From: Microlunatus capsulatus
GTDB lineage: Bacteria; Actinomycetota; Actinomycetes; Propionibacteriales; Propionibacteriaceae
NCBI RefSeq assembly: GCF_017876495.1
Contig: NZ_JAGIOB010000001.1
Coordinates: forward strand, 1,116,001 to 1,180,000
Direction of reading: 5' to 3'
DNA: 64,000 nucleotides
In this document: piece by piece, positions 50,366-59,227 of the stretch
How positions within the stretch are numbered: the first letter of the stretch is position 1
Layout of the letters: every line of letters starts with the position of its first letter
Notes under the pieces: model-generated
The model's database searches: none
Seen by the model: only the letters and a program-made list of their open reading frames with translations
What the model was told of the DNA's origin: nothing
Position numbers and translations under genes: made by a program

Positions 50366-51954
50366 CGGACCCCCTCGGGCAGGACGGCGCGGACGTAGGC
50401 GACGCCCTCGACGATGTCGGCCGCCGAGCGCTCGGCGTAGCCGTACAGCGGGCCGGCGACGACGGTGATCCCGACGCCGAGCAGCACGAGGACCGTCGCG
50501 GTGGCGACCATCGGCCGCGGCAGCCGGGTGCGCTGCGCGCGCTCCTGGGCGGCCGCCGCCTGCTTGGTGGTGCCGGGGGCGACGGCGGCGCCGCTGTCCT
50601 CCTCCCCCGCCACCAGCTCGAGCGCGTCGGGCTCGGCGGTGCGGGGCCGCCAGAAGGCGCGGTTCCAGACCTTCGCCATGGCGTAGAGGGTGAGCAGGCT
50701 GGTGACCACCGAGCCGCCGACGAGCAGGTAGGCCAGGAAGCCGCCCTGCTGGGCCCCGGCCTCCAGCAGCCCCACCTTCCCGACGAAGCCCGACAGCGGC
50801 GGGATGCCGGCCAGGTTCATGGCCGGCACGAAGAAGAGGATGCCGAGCACGGGCGAGGCCGCGGCCAGCCCGCCGAGCCGGTTCAGCGACGTGCTGCCGC
50901 CCCGCGTCTCGATCAGGCCGGTGACCAGGAACAGCGTCGTCTGGATGGTGATGTGGTGCGCGGTGTAGAAGATGGCGCCGGCGTAGCCGGAGACGCTGGC
51001 CAGGCCGATCCCGAAGATCATGTAGCCGATGTGGCTCACCAGGGTGAAGGACAGCATCCGCTTGATCTCCGACTGCGCGATGGCCCCCAGGATGCCCACC
51101 ACCATCGTGGCCAGCGCGGCCCACAGCAGCAGGCCGGTGAGGTGGCTGTCGGGGAACAGCACGGTCTGGGTGCGGATCACCGCGTAGACGCCCACCTTGG
51201 TGAGCAGGCCGGCGAACACCGCGGTCACCGGGGCCGGCGCCGTCGGGTAGGAGTCCGGCAGCCACGCGGACATGGGGAAGACGGCGGCCTTGATGCAGAA
51301 GACGGTGAGCAGCATCAGCTGCAGGACCAGCTGGATGCCGTCGGGCAGCTCGGGCAGCCGGAGCGCCAGCTGGGCGATGTTCACGGTGCCGGTGGCCGCG
51401 TAGACGGCGGCGATGGCGACGAGGAACAGCGTCGAGGACAGCAGGCTGACGACGACGTAGGTGCTGCCGGCGCGCACCCGCTCCCCGGTGCCGCCGAGCG
51501 TCAGCAGCACGTAGGAGGCGAACAGCAGCATCTCGAAGCCGACGAACAGGTTGAACAGGTCGCCGGCCAGGAAGGCGTTGGAGACGCCGGCCGAGAGCAC
51601 CAGCAGCGTCGGGTGGAAGATCGAGACGGGGGTCTCGCGCTTGCGCTCCTCCTCGTCGGCGCCCATCGAGAACAGCAGGACCATGAGCGTCACGACCGAG
51701 CTGACGACCAGCATCAGCGCGGACAGCCGGTCGGCGACCAGGGCGATCCCCAGCGGCTGCGGCCAGTCGCCCACCCAGAGCACGATCGGACCGACGCGGT
51801 CGGTCAGGTACATCAGCGCGCCGGAGACCGCGACGACCGCGACCATGACGACGGTGGAAACCGCGCGCTGGGCGCGCGGCCGCCGGTTGAGGGCCAGCGC
51901 GAGGCCGGCGCCGAGGATCGGCAGCAGGACCGGCAGGGGCACCAGGTTGTTCAT
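50362..51954 (-). CDS. mnhD: Na+/H+ antiporter subunit D (MnhD/MrpD)
   Basis: A 530-residue polytopic protein with about 14 helices, homologous to the proton-pumping NuoM/NuoN subunits of complex I. The proton_antipo_M domain covers about residues 130-420, with conserved Glu in GFEMLLFASYVLL and the broken-helix Lys region KAAVFPMSAWLPDSYPTAPAPVTAV (partly shown). A hydrophilic insert of about 45 residues, ELVAGEEDSGA and so on, precedes the last helix. Its start overlaps mnhC by four bases. Confidence 0.95.
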   Translation of the reverse strand: MNNLVPLPVLLPILGAGLALALNRRPRAQRAVSTVVMVAVVAVSGALMYLTDRVGPIVLWVGDWPQPLGIALVADRLSALMLVVSSVVTLMVLLFSMGADEEERKRETPVSIFHPTLLVLSAGVSNAFLAGDLFNLFVGFEMLLFASYVLLTLGGTGERVRAGSTYVVVSLLSSTLFLVAIAAVYAATGTVNIAQLALRLPELPDGIQLVLQLMLLTVFCIKAAVFPMSAWLPDSYPTAPAPVTAVFAGLLTKVGVYAVIRTQTVLFPDSHLTGLLLWAALATMVVGILGAIAQSEIKRMLSFTLVSHIGYMIFGIGLASVSGYAGAIFYTAHHITIQTTLFLVTGLIETRGGSTSLNRLGGLAAASPVLGILFFVPAMNLAGIPPLSGFVGKVGLLEAGAQQGGFLAYLLVGGSVVTSLLTLYAMAKVWNRAFWRPRTAEPDALELVAGEEDSGAAVAPGTTKQAAAAQERAQRTRLPRPMVATATVLVLLGVGITVVAGPLYGYAERSAADIVEGVAYVRAVLPEGVR

Positions 51955-52571
51955 CGGGTCTCCCCTGCGGGCTGGTGCGGCTCGGACGGGTGCGGGTCGG
52001 ACGGCCCGGAGGCGTCGTCGGCGAGGTCGGCGGAGGCGTCCGGCTCCCCGGGCGGGGCCGGCTCGGCGTCGTCGCCACGCTCCACCTCCGGGGCGTCCTC
52101 GGCCTCCGGGTCGGGCGCGGGCACGCGCTCGCCCTCCTCGTCCGCGGTGCCCTGGCCCACCTCGTCGGGGTGGCCCTCGACGTCCTCGTCGTAGGAGTCC
52201 GAGGCCAGGTCGGCGTCGGCCAGCCGGCGGATCGCGGCGTCCTCGACGTCGTCGGCGACCTCGTCGTGGCCGTTGATCTGGAAGCTGCGGTAGGCCAGCG
52301 CCAGCAGGTAGGCGGTGACGCCGAGGGTGATGACGATGGCCGTCAGCACCATGGCCTGCGGCAGCGGGTCGCTCATGTCCTGCGGCTCGGTGACGCCGAT
52401 GATCGGCGCCCCGCCCGCCGCGCCGCTGGCCACCAGGAACATGACGTTGACGCCGTTGGAGGCCAGCAGCACCCCGATGAGGATGCGGGTGAGGGAGCGC
52501 TCGAGCAGCAGGTAGACCCCGGCGGCCACGAGGACGCCGGAGATCAGCACGAGGGTCAGGTTGGGGCTCAC
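51951..52571 (-). CDS. mnhC: Na+/H+ antiporter subunit C (MnhC/MrpC) with long acidic tail
   Basis: A 206-residue subunit. Residues 1-105 form the normal NuoK-like MrpC, with three helices and motifs LTRILIGVLLASNGVNV and DPLPQAMVLTAIVITLG. About 100 further residues form a hydrophilic tail rich in Asp, Glu and Pro (ADDVEDAAIRRLADADL, then DEEGERVPAPDPEAEDAPE). Typical MrpC proteins are about 110-130 residues, so this tail is an unusual addition, most likely disordered and cytosolic. GTG 52571 overlaps the mnhA stop as GTGA. Confidence 0.93.
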   Translation of the reverse strand: MSPNLTLVLISGVLVAAGVYLLLERSLTRILIGVLLASNGVNVMFLVASGAAGGAPIIGVTEPQDMSDPLPQAMVLTAIVITLGVTAYLLALAYRSFQINGHDEVADDVEDAAIRRLADADLASDSYDEDVEGHPDEVGQGTADEEGERVPAPDPEAEDAPEVERGDDAEPAPPGEPDASADLADDASGPSDPHPSEPHQPAGETR

Positions 52572-55500
52572 CGGCCGGCCTCCCGTCCGGCGCCGACGGC
52601 CGCGGGGTGCGCCGTCGTCGCGGTGGCGCGGGTGCCCGTGCCCGGTTGCGGGGCCGGCGCGCGGTCCTCGGCCTCGTGCTGGTCGATGCCCGAGCCGAGG
52701 CTGCGCGCCAGGTCGAGCATGACGCCGATCACCACGAGGTAGACCCCGACGTCGAAGAACACCGAGGTGACCAGGTGGGGCGAGCCGAGCAGCTGGAGCG
52801 GGCCCAGCGGGGTGACCACCTCGGCGAGCCGGCCGAAGTCGACGCTGATGTCGTAGCTCTGCAGGATCCGGCCGCCGAACGGCAGCGGCGCCAGGGCGCT
52901 GAGCCCGGCGAGCACCAGCCCGGCGCCGAGCACCCGGCCGGCGTCGACGGGGGCGGCCTCGTCCAGCTCGCGGCTGCCGGCCGCGAGGTAGCGGATGACC
53001 AGCGCCATCCCGGCCACCAGGCCGCCGGCGAAGCCGCCGCCGGGGGCGTTGTGGCCGGCGATCAGCAGGTACACCGAGACCACGATCATCACCGGGAACA
53101 GCACCCGGGTGACGACCTCGAAGACGATCGAGCGGCGCAGCGGCGACAGGGTCTCCCCGCCGCGCAGCCAGGTGGTGCGGCCCGCGGTGCCGGTGTCGCT
53201 GGTGACGGCGGGCCGGGTGGGCAGCACGGAGTAGCGGCTGCGCAGGAAGATCAGGCTGGCCACGCCCGTCGCGGCCACCACCAGCACCGAGATCTCGCCC
53301 AGGGTGTCCCAGGCGCGGATGTCGACGAGGGTGATGTTGACGATGTTGTAGCCGTAGCCGAACGTGTACGCCGCGTCGGGGAAGGCCGCCGAGACCGGGA
53401 CGGCGGTCCGGGCGCCGACGGCCACCAGGCCGACCAGCGAGACGACGGCGCCCGCGGTCACGGCGACGACGAGGCGCCACCAGCGGCTGGCCTGCAGCGG
53501 CCGGGTGGTGAAGTACTTGGGCAGCTTGCGCAGCACCAGCGCGAAGACGACCAGGGTCACCGTCTCGACGAGGGTCTGGGTGAGCGCGAGGTCGGGGGCG
53601 CCATGGAGCAGGAACAGCACCGCGACGCCGTAGCCGGTGACGCTGGCCAGCATCACCGCGCGCAGCCGGCCGCGGGAGGTGGCGGCCAGGAAGGCCGCGA
53701 CGACCATGATCGCGCCGACGAGCAGCTGGGCCGGGGTGTCGAAGGCGCGGACGCCGTCCGGCCAGTCGCGCAGCACCAGCAGCGCACCGCCGGGCAGCGC
53801 GATGACCACGAGCAGGATCGCGCCCAGGTAGAGCGGCAGCGAGCCCCGCTGGGTGACGGCGGTGACCTCGACGGCCAGCCGGTCCACGCCGCGCATCGTC
53901 TTCTGGTAGGCCTCCTCGGCCTCCAGCACGGCCGGGAACGTCGACTGCGCGCGGGCGATGAGGTGCCGCTGCCAGAACAGCAGCACGCCGCCCGCCAGGG
54001 CCAGCGCCGAGAGCAGCAGCGGGACGCTGAGGCCGTGCCACAGCGCGATGCCGTGGCTCTCCTCCCCCACCGAGAACTGCTCGACGTAGCCGCCGAAGGC
54101 CTCCGTCAGCTGGTGGCCGGTGAAGCCGCCGGCCAGGCTGAGCGCGGCCAGCAGCACCGGCGCCGCGGCGAAGCCCCACGGCACCCGGTGGTGCGGCCGG
54201 ACGTCCTCGTCGGCGCCCTCGGGGTCGACGTAGACCCACTTGGCCGAGGTGGCGAAGGCGCCCCACCAGAAGCGCAGCGTGTAGGCCGTGGTCAGGGCCG
54301 AGCCCACCACCAGGGCGGCGGTGAGCAGCACCGCGGGCAGCACGGGCCAGCCGGTGCCGTCGCCGTCCGCGACGAGATAGGTGAGCGACTCGAAGCCCGC
54401 CTCCTTGGCCACGAAGCCCAGGGTGGGCGGGACGGCGGCCATCGAGGCCCCGGCGACGGCGGCGGCCGCGGCGACGACGGGCATGGCCTTGCCGACGCCG
54501 GCCAGCTTGCGCAGGTCGCGGGTGCCGGCGCTGTGGTCGACGATGCCGACGACGAGGAACAGCGTCGCCTTGAACAGGGCGTGCGAGACGAGCAGGGCCA
54601 GCCCGCCCAGGGCGGCGGCCCGGGTGCCGATGCCCATCAGCACGACGAGGAAGCCCAGCTGGCTGACGGTGCCGTAGGCCAGCAGCACCTTGATGTCGTA
54701 CTGCCGCAGCGCCCGCCAGCCGCCGAGCAGCATGGTCGCGGCGCCGAGGCTGAGCAGGACGGGCCGCCAGGCCGGGGTGCCCGCGAACACCGGCGCCAGC
54801 ACGGCGACGAGGTAGATGCCGGCCTTCACCATGGCGGCGGCGTGCAGGTAGGCGCTGACGGGGGTGGGCGCGGCCATCGCCCCCGGCAGCCAGAAGTGGA
54901 ACGGCACCAGCGCCGACTTCGAGAGCGCGCCGACGAGCAGCAGGAGCACCGCGGTCACGACCAGCGGGGAGTCCACGCCCGACGCGGCGGCGCCCTCGAG
55001 CACCCGGGACAGGCTGTAGCTGTCGTAGCGCACGGCCAGCAGGACGATCCCGACGAGCATCGCCAGCCCGCCGAACGTCGTCACGATCAGCGCCGTCAGC
55101 GCGGCCCGCCGGTTGGCCGCGAAGGCCGGGTTGTGGCCCACCAGCAGGTAGGAGAAGACCGTCGTCAGCTCCCAGAAGACGTAGAGCGCGATGAGGTCGT
55201 CGGAGGTGACCAGCCCCATCATGGCGCCGGCGAAGGCGACCAGCACGGCCCCGGTGCGGGTGGGCGGCGCCTCGTCGCCGAAGTACCAGCGGCAGTAGAA
55301 CAGCACCAGCGCGCCGATCCCGCTGACGACCAGCATCAGCACCCACTGCAGCAGGCCCAGGCGGAACGAGACGTCGATGCCGAGCGCCGGGATCCAGCGG
55401 AAGCCGTCGGTCAGCACGGCGCCGCCGAGGACCGCGGGGCCCTGCAGGACGGTCCACACGAAGGCGGCGAGCGGCGCGAGGGCCAGCACGAAGAAGGCCC

Positions 55501-55573
55501 GGCAGCGCAGCCGGCGCAGGAGCATCGGGGCGAGCAGGCCCACGCCGAAGTGCACGGCGATGAGGAGGGTCAC
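52568..55573 (-). CDS. mnhA: Na+/H+ antiporter subunit A fused with subunit B (MnhAB)
   Basis: A 1,001-residue membrane protein, first gene of the operon. Residues to about 800 are MrpA: NuoL-like antiporter helices with YVFWELTTVFSYLLVGHN, the Lys-bearing SKSALVPFHFWLPGAMAAPTPVSAYLHAA (partly shown) and LVSHALFKATLFL. The C-terminal part, from about 800, contains the MrpB domain with RVLFPVMIVVSVYLLIAGHN and GGGFAGGLVAGMALVI. No separate mnhB gene exists here, so the fusion supplies it. The GTG start has GGAAGG about eight bases before. The complex uses the proton gradient to expel Na+ and supports pH and salt tolerance. Confidence 0.94.
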   Translation of the reverse strand: MTLLIAVHFGVGLLAPMLLRRLRCRAFFVLALAPLAAFVWTVLQGPAVLGGAVLTDGFRWIPALGIDVSFRLGLLQWVLMLVVSGIGALVLFYCRWYFGDEAPPTRTGAVLVAFAGAMMGLVTSDDLIALYVFWELTTVFSYLLVGHNPAFAANRRAALTALIVTTFGGLAMLVGIVLLAVRYDSYSLSRVLEGAAASGVDSPLVVTAVLLLLVGALSKSALVPFHFWLPGAMAAPTPVSAYLHAAAMVKAGIYLVAVLAPVFAGTPAWRPVLLSLGAATMLLGGWRALRQYDIKVLLAYGTVSQLGFLVVLMGIGTRAAALGGLALLVSHALFKATLFLVVGIVDHSAGTRDLRKLAGVGKAMPVVAAAAAVAGASMAAVPPTLGFVAKEAGFESLTYLVADGDGTGWPVLPAVLLTAALVVGSALTTAYTLRFWWGAFATSAKWVYVDPEGADEDVRPHHRVPWGFAAAPVLLAALSLAGGFTGHQLTEAFGGYVEQFSVGEESHGIALWHGLSVPLLLSALALAGGVLLFWQRHLIARAQSTFPAVLEAEEAYQKTMRGVDRLAVEVTAVTQRGSLPLYLGAILLVVIALPGGALLVLRDWPDGVRAFDTPAQLLVGAIMVVAAFLAATSRGRLRAVMLASVTGYGVAVLFLLHGAPDLALTQTLVETVTLVVFALVLRKLPKYFTTRPLQASRWWRLVVAVTAGAVVSLVGLVAVGARTAVPVSAAFPDAAYTFGYGYNIVNITLVDIRAWDTLGEISVLVVAATGVASLIFLRSRYSVLPTRPAVTSDTGTAGRTTWLRGGETLSPLRRSIVFEVVTRVLFPVMIVVSVYLLIAGHNAPGGGFAGGLVAGMALVIRYLAAGSRELDEAAPVDAGRVLGAGLVLAGLSALAPLPFGGRILQSYDISVDFGRLAEVVTPLGPLQLLGSPHLVTSVFFDVGVYLVVIGVMLDLARSLGSGIDQHEAEDRAPAPQPGTGTRATATTAHPAAVGAGREAGR

Positions 55574-55615
55574 GGAGGGCCTTCCGTCGTCGGGGGCGGG
55601 CGGGGCAGGTCTGGA

Positions 55616-55621
55616 ATCCTA
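55616..55621 (-). promoter_or_regulatory. Possible -10 of the mnh operon
   Basis: TAGGAT on the minus strand, 42 bases before the mnhA start; it is the only good -10 match in the 78-base gap behind the oxidoreductase gene. No clear -35. Confidence 0.35.
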
Positions 55622-55651
55622 TCGGGTCCGCACGAGCACCCCCCTCGCTCC

Positions 55652-56893
55652 TCAGGCCGGGCGGACCTCGCCGAGCACCGCCGCGGCGGCCCGTCGGCCC
55701 GAGACGAGCGCTCCCTGGATCGACGCGGTGTCGCGGTGGTCGCCGGCCACGTGGACCCCCGACGGCGCCGTGACGGGGCGGCGGAGGTCGAGCGGCGGGC
55801 GCTGCTCGGGCAGCGCCCCGGGGACCACCGAGGTGGTCACCAGCTCCCAGCCGGTGGGGTCGGCGCCGTAGACGACTCCGGCGTGCCGGCGGGCGGCGCG
55901 CTCGGCCTCGGCGGTGCCGTCGGCGCCCAGCACCGTGCTGGCCACCAGCGCCCGTCCGGGCGGCGCGTACTCCGGCGCCACGTCGGTCATCACCGCGGAG
56001 TTGAGCAGCGGACCGCGCCGGTCGGCGTCCAGGTGCAGCAGCCGGCGCTCTCTTCCGGGCGGCTCCGGGGCGCTGTGCCAGAAGGTGGTGAGGGCCTTCA
56101 TGGCCGGGGCGGGCACCCCGGTCAGCCGCTCCGCCGTCGGCGGGTCGGTGGCCACCACGACGGCGCGGGCGCCCACGGTGCCGCCGTCGGTCTCGACGGC
56201 GTGGGCGTCGACGCGGTGCACGGTCGTGCCCAGCCGGACCGTGCCGGCCGGCAGCCCGGCCGCCATCGTCTCGGGCAGCCGGCCGACCCCGAGCGCGGGG
56301 ACGGCGGGCGAGCCCAGGATGAACGAGCGCAGCAGCAGGCCCACGAAGGCGGCGGAGGTGGAGCCGTCGCGCTCGGCCAGCACGCCCGCGAGGAACGGCT
56401 CGACGACGCCGCTCCGGAGCGGGCCGGTGACGCGGGCGCGGTCCAGCGCCTCGCTGAGCGTCCGGTCCGGCCGGCCGGTGGTCCGGCCCACCGGCAGCAG
56501 CGCGGTGGCGGCCCAGCGGGCGAAGAGCACCTTGTCGAGCAGGGAGCCCAGCGGCGCGGTGAGCGTGCGGCCCAGCAGGCCGGGCTCGCGCCGGGGGTCG
56601 GCGAGGACCGCCTGGCGGTCCCCGGTGGCCGCGACGACGCCGGCGCGGAAGGGCCGCAGGTCGAGGGCGTCGAGGTCGACGACCCGGCGCAGCGCCGGGT
56701 AGGCGGGGTTGAGCAGCTGGAAACCGCGGTCGCAGCGGTAGCCGTCGACGACGTCGGTGCGGACCCGGCCGCCGACGCCGTCGGAGGCCTCCAGGACGAC
56801 GACGTCCACCCCGGCGGCGACCAGCCGCTGCGCGCAGGCCAGCCCGGCCAGGCCGGCCCCGACGACGACGACCGGCTCGGACCCGCTCACCAC
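55652..56893 (-). CDS. FAD-dependent amine oxidase/phytoene desaturase-like protein
   Basis: A 413-residue flavoprotein. The dinucleotide-binding motif is VVVVGAGLAGLACAQRL (8-24), followed by the LEASDGVGGRVRTD block of the amine oxidase/protoporphyrinogen oxidase/carotene desaturase family. The C-terminal FAD motif is VHVAGDHRDTASIQGALVSGRRAA. Several starts are possible: two adjacent GTG codons at 56893 and 56890. Substrate unknown; amine, porphyrin and carotenoid oxidases share this fold. It lies 21 bases downstream of ndk in the same direction, so it may be read together with it. Confidence 0.88.
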   Translation of the reverse strand: MVSGSEPVVVVGAGLAGLACAQRLVAAGVDVVVLEASDGVGGRVRTDVVDGYRCDRGFQLLNPAYPALRRVVDLDALDLRPFRAGVVAATGDRQAVLADPRREPGLLGRTLTAPLGSLLDKVLFARWAATALLPVGRTTGRPDRTLSEALDRARVTGPLRSGVVEPFLAGVLAERDGSTSAAFVGLLLRSFILGSPAVPALGVGRLPETMAAGLPAGTVRLGTTVHRVDAHAVETDGGTVGARAVVVATDPPTAERLTGVPAPAMKALTTFWHSAPEPPGRERRLLHLDADRRGPLLNSAVMTDVAPEYAPPGRALVASTVLGADGTAEAERAARRHAGVVYGADPTGWELVTTSVVPGALPEQRPPLDLRRPVTAPSGVHVAGDHRDTASIQGALVSGRRAAAAVLGEVRPA

Positions 56894-56914
56894 CCGCTCA
56901 CCGGCACCCGGGCC

Positions 56915-57346
56915 TCAGCCGATCTCGGGGAACCAGAGCGCGATCTCGCGGGCGGCCGACTCCGGGGAGTCCGAGCCGTGCACGAGGTTCTCGCGGTTGG
57001 AGAGGGAGAGGTCGCCGCGGATGGTGCCGGGGGCGGCCTTGCGGCCGTCGGTCGCGCCGTTGAGGCTCCGCACGACCTCGATGGCCTCGTCGCCCTCCAG
57101 CACCAGGGCGACCGAGGGGCCGGAGGTGATGAAGCGGCGCAGCGGCGGGTAGAACGGGCGGTCCAGGTGCTCGGCGTAGTGCGCGTCGGCCAGCTCCTCG
57201 CTGACCTGGCGGAGCTGCAGGGCGACGACGGTCAGCCCCTTGCTCTCGAAGCGGCTGAGGACGGCCCCGACCAGCCCGCGACGCACGGCGTCGGGCTTGA
57301 TCAGGACGAAGGAGCGCTGGGTGGGCACCTCGGCGGCGGCAGTCAT
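56915..57346 (-). CDS. ndk: Nucleoside diphosphate kinase
   Basis: A 143-residue enzyme that balances nucleoside triphosphate pools by transferring phosphate through an active-site His. Motifs: [16 protein letters not shown] at about 12-27, [18 protein letters not shown], and the catalytic His in [16 protein letters not shown] near 122. ATG 57346 follows TAGGGT by seven bases, so the mRNA is probably leaderless; a GTG at 57355 would lie inside that -10 element and is therefore unlikely. Located after folC and DUF4233 in the usual actinobacterial order. Confidence 0.96.
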   Translation of the reverse strand: MTAAAEVPTQRSFVLIKPDAVRRGLVGAVLSRFESKGLTVVALQLRQVSEELADAHYAEHLDRPFYPPLRRFITSGPSVALVLEGDEAIEVVRSLNGATDGRKAAPGTIRGDLSLSNRENLVHGSDSPESAAREIALWFPEIG

Positions 57347-57359
57347 GGGCTGCACCCTA
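57344..57359 (-). promoter_or_regulatory. Candidate leaderless promoter of ndk
   Basis: TAGGGT (57354-57359, minus strand) precedes the ATG by seven bases, and no ribosome binding site is present. It decides the start codon of ndk. Confidence 0.5.
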
Positions 57360-57403
57360 GCGGGAGGCGGTGACGACCGGCCCGCGCTGCGGGCGGCGCC
57401 GGC

Positions 57404-57754
57404 TCAGGCGGGTCGGGTGCGACCCTGCTCGTCGAGCCGCCGGCCCAGGATGAAGGTGATCAGCCACAGGGCCAGGAACAGCCCGCCGACGACGTACATC
57501 GCCGTCGTGAGCAGCCCCAGCGCGAGACCGACGAGCTGGGTGAGCCAGCCCAGCGGGTAGCCGGCGGGCCGGCGCATCATCGCGGCGGCGACCAGCGCCA
57601 GCAGGGCCGCTCCCCCGGCGCACAGGCCGGCGGTGAGCGGGTCGACGTCGGAGATGAGGATCATCACCGGGATCGCCAGGCCGAACAGGATCACCTCGAA
57701 GGCGAGGATCGCCAGCAGCACGACCCGCATGGGGTTCTTCGCGCTGAGGTTCAC
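57404..57754 (-). CDS. DUF4233 membrane protein
   Basis: A 116-residue membrane protein with four predicted helices: MRVVLLAILAFEVILFGLAIP, TAGLCAGGAALLALVAAAMM, WLTQLVGLALGLLTTAMYVV (in part) and GLFLALWLITFILG. The family, DUF4233, is of unknown function and typically lies between folC and ndk in actinobacteria, as here. GTG 57754 overlaps the folC stop as GTGA, so it is coupled to folC. Confidence 0.9.
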   Translation of the reverse strand: MNLSAKNPMRVVLLAILAFEVILFGLAIPVMILISDVDPLTAGLCAGGAALLALVAAAMMRRPAGYPLGWLTQLVGLALGLLTTAMYVVGGLFLALWLITFILGRRLDEQGRTRPA

Positions 57755-59208
57755 CGGGACCCCGCCCCGGGCAGGAAGCCGTCGTAGGGGTCGACGCCCT
57801 CGTCGCCGTCGGGGTCCTCCTCGTCGTCGGCCCAGTCGTCGTCGAGGTCGTCGGTCGGGGTCGGGGCGGGCTCGGGGGTGTCGGTGACCAGCAGCGCGCG
57901 GGCCTCGCCGACCAGCACCACCGAGCCGGTGACGACGACGCCGGGGGTGCCGGCGCCCTCGGCCTCGGCGCGGCCGACGGCCACCTCCAGGGCGTCGTCG
58001 AGGCGGGGGGCGACGGTGACGCGCTCGGGGCCGAAGACCTCGGCGGCCAGCTCGCCCAGCTCGTCGGCGGGCATCCCACGGCTGGTCGAGGACACCTGGG
58101 TGACCACGACCTCGTTCATGACCTCCTCGAACACCTCGAGCAGGCCACGTGCGTCCTTGTCGGCCATCACGGCGACGACGCCGACCAGCGGGTTGAAGGC
58201 GAAGGCCTCGGTCAGCGCGGCGGCGGTGGCCCGGGCTCCGTGCGGGTTGTGCGCGGCGTCCAGGACGACGGCGGGCCCGCGCCGGACCACCTCGAGGCGG
58301 CCGGGGAAGATGACCTGGGCGAAGCCCTCGCGGACGACGTCGGGGTTGACGGCCTTGAGGCCCAGGAACGCCTCGACGGCGGCGAGCGCCTGCGCGGCGT
58401 TGTTGGCCTGGTGCGCGCCGTAGAGCGGCAGGAAGACGTCGTCGACCGGGCCCTCGGCACCGTTCAGCCGCACCATCTGGCCGCCGACGGCGAGCTGGCG
58501 ACCGAGCACGCCGAAGTCGAGCCCCTCGCGCTGGGCGATGGCGCCGACCTCGGCGCAGCGGGCGAGCAGCACGGCGGCCGCCTCGACCGGCTGGCCGGCG
58601 AGGATCGCCTGCGCGCCGGGCTTGATGATGCCGGCCTTCTCGGCCGCGATCTCGGCGACGGTGCCGCCCAGCAGGTGGGTGTGGTCCAGGTCGATCGGGG
58701 TGACGACCGCGACGTCGCCGTCGGCCACGTTCGTCGCGTCCCAGGTGCCACCCAGGCCCACCTCGAGGACGGCGACGTCGACGGGGGCGTCGGCGAAGGC
58801 CGCGAAGGCCATGCAGGTGATGATCTCGAAGAAGGTCATCGAGACCCCGTCGAGCTGCTGCTCGTCCACCAGAGCGACGAGGGGCTCGACCTCGCGCCAC
58901 ACCTCGTCGAAGCGCTCGTCGGAGATGGGCTCGCCGTCGATGGTGATCCGCTCGTTGACCGCGGTGACGTGCGGGCTGGTGAACCGGCCGGTCCGCAGAC
59001 CGGTGGCGCGCAGCAGCGACTCGATCATCGCCGAGGTGCTGCCCTTGCCGTTGGTGCCGGTGACGTGGATGACCCGGAAGGCGTGCTGGGGGTCCCCGAG
59101 CAGCCCGGTGAGCGCCTGCACCCGGGCGAGGCTGGGCGCGACCCGGTGCTCGGGCCAGCGGCGGGTGAGGGCGGCGACGATCTGGGCGTGTGACTGCGGC
59201 TCTGGCAT
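57751..59208 (-). CDS. folC: Folylpolyglutamate synthase / dihydrofolate synthase FolC
   Basis: A 485-residue Mur-ligase-like enzyme that adds glutamate to dihydropteroate or folate using ATP. Motifs: P-loop HVTGTNGKGSTSAMI near 46-60, RTGRFTSPHVTAVNERI, MTFFEIITCMAFAAFADAP (in part), the carbamylated-Lys region GIIKPGAQ, and LDAAHNPHGARA. An acidic C-terminal tail of about 35 residues (DDLDDDWADDEEDPD) is unusual but seen in actinobacterial relatives. TAGACT lies nine bases before the ATG. Upstream in the same direction is the iron-binding lipoprotein gene, with only 19 bases between. Confidence 0.95.
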   Translation of the reverse strand: MPEPQSHAQIVAALTRRWPEHRVAPSLARVQALTGLLGDPQHAFRVIHVTGTNGKGSTSAMIESLLRATGLRTGRFTSPHVTAVNERITIDGEPISDERFDEVWREVEPLVALVDEQQLDGVSMTFFEIITCMAFAAFADAPVDVAVLEVGLGGTWDATNVADGDVAVVTPIDLDHTHLLGGTVAEIAAEKAGIIKPGAQAILAGQPVEAAAVLLARCAEVGAIAQREGLDFGVLGRQLAVGGQMVRLNGAEGPVDDVFLPLYGAHQANNAAQALAAVEAFLGLKAVNPDVVREGFAQVIFPGRLEVVRRGPAVVLDAAHNPHGARATAAALTEAFAFNPLVGVVAVMADKDARGLLEVFEEVMNEVVVTQVSSTSRGMPADELGELAAEVFGPERVTVAPRLDDALEVAVGRAEAEGAGTPGVVVTGSVVLVGEARALLVTDTPEPAPTPTDDLDDDWADDEEDPDGDEGVDPYDGFLPGAGSR

Positions 59209-59227
59209 GGCCTGTCGAGTCTAGGCC

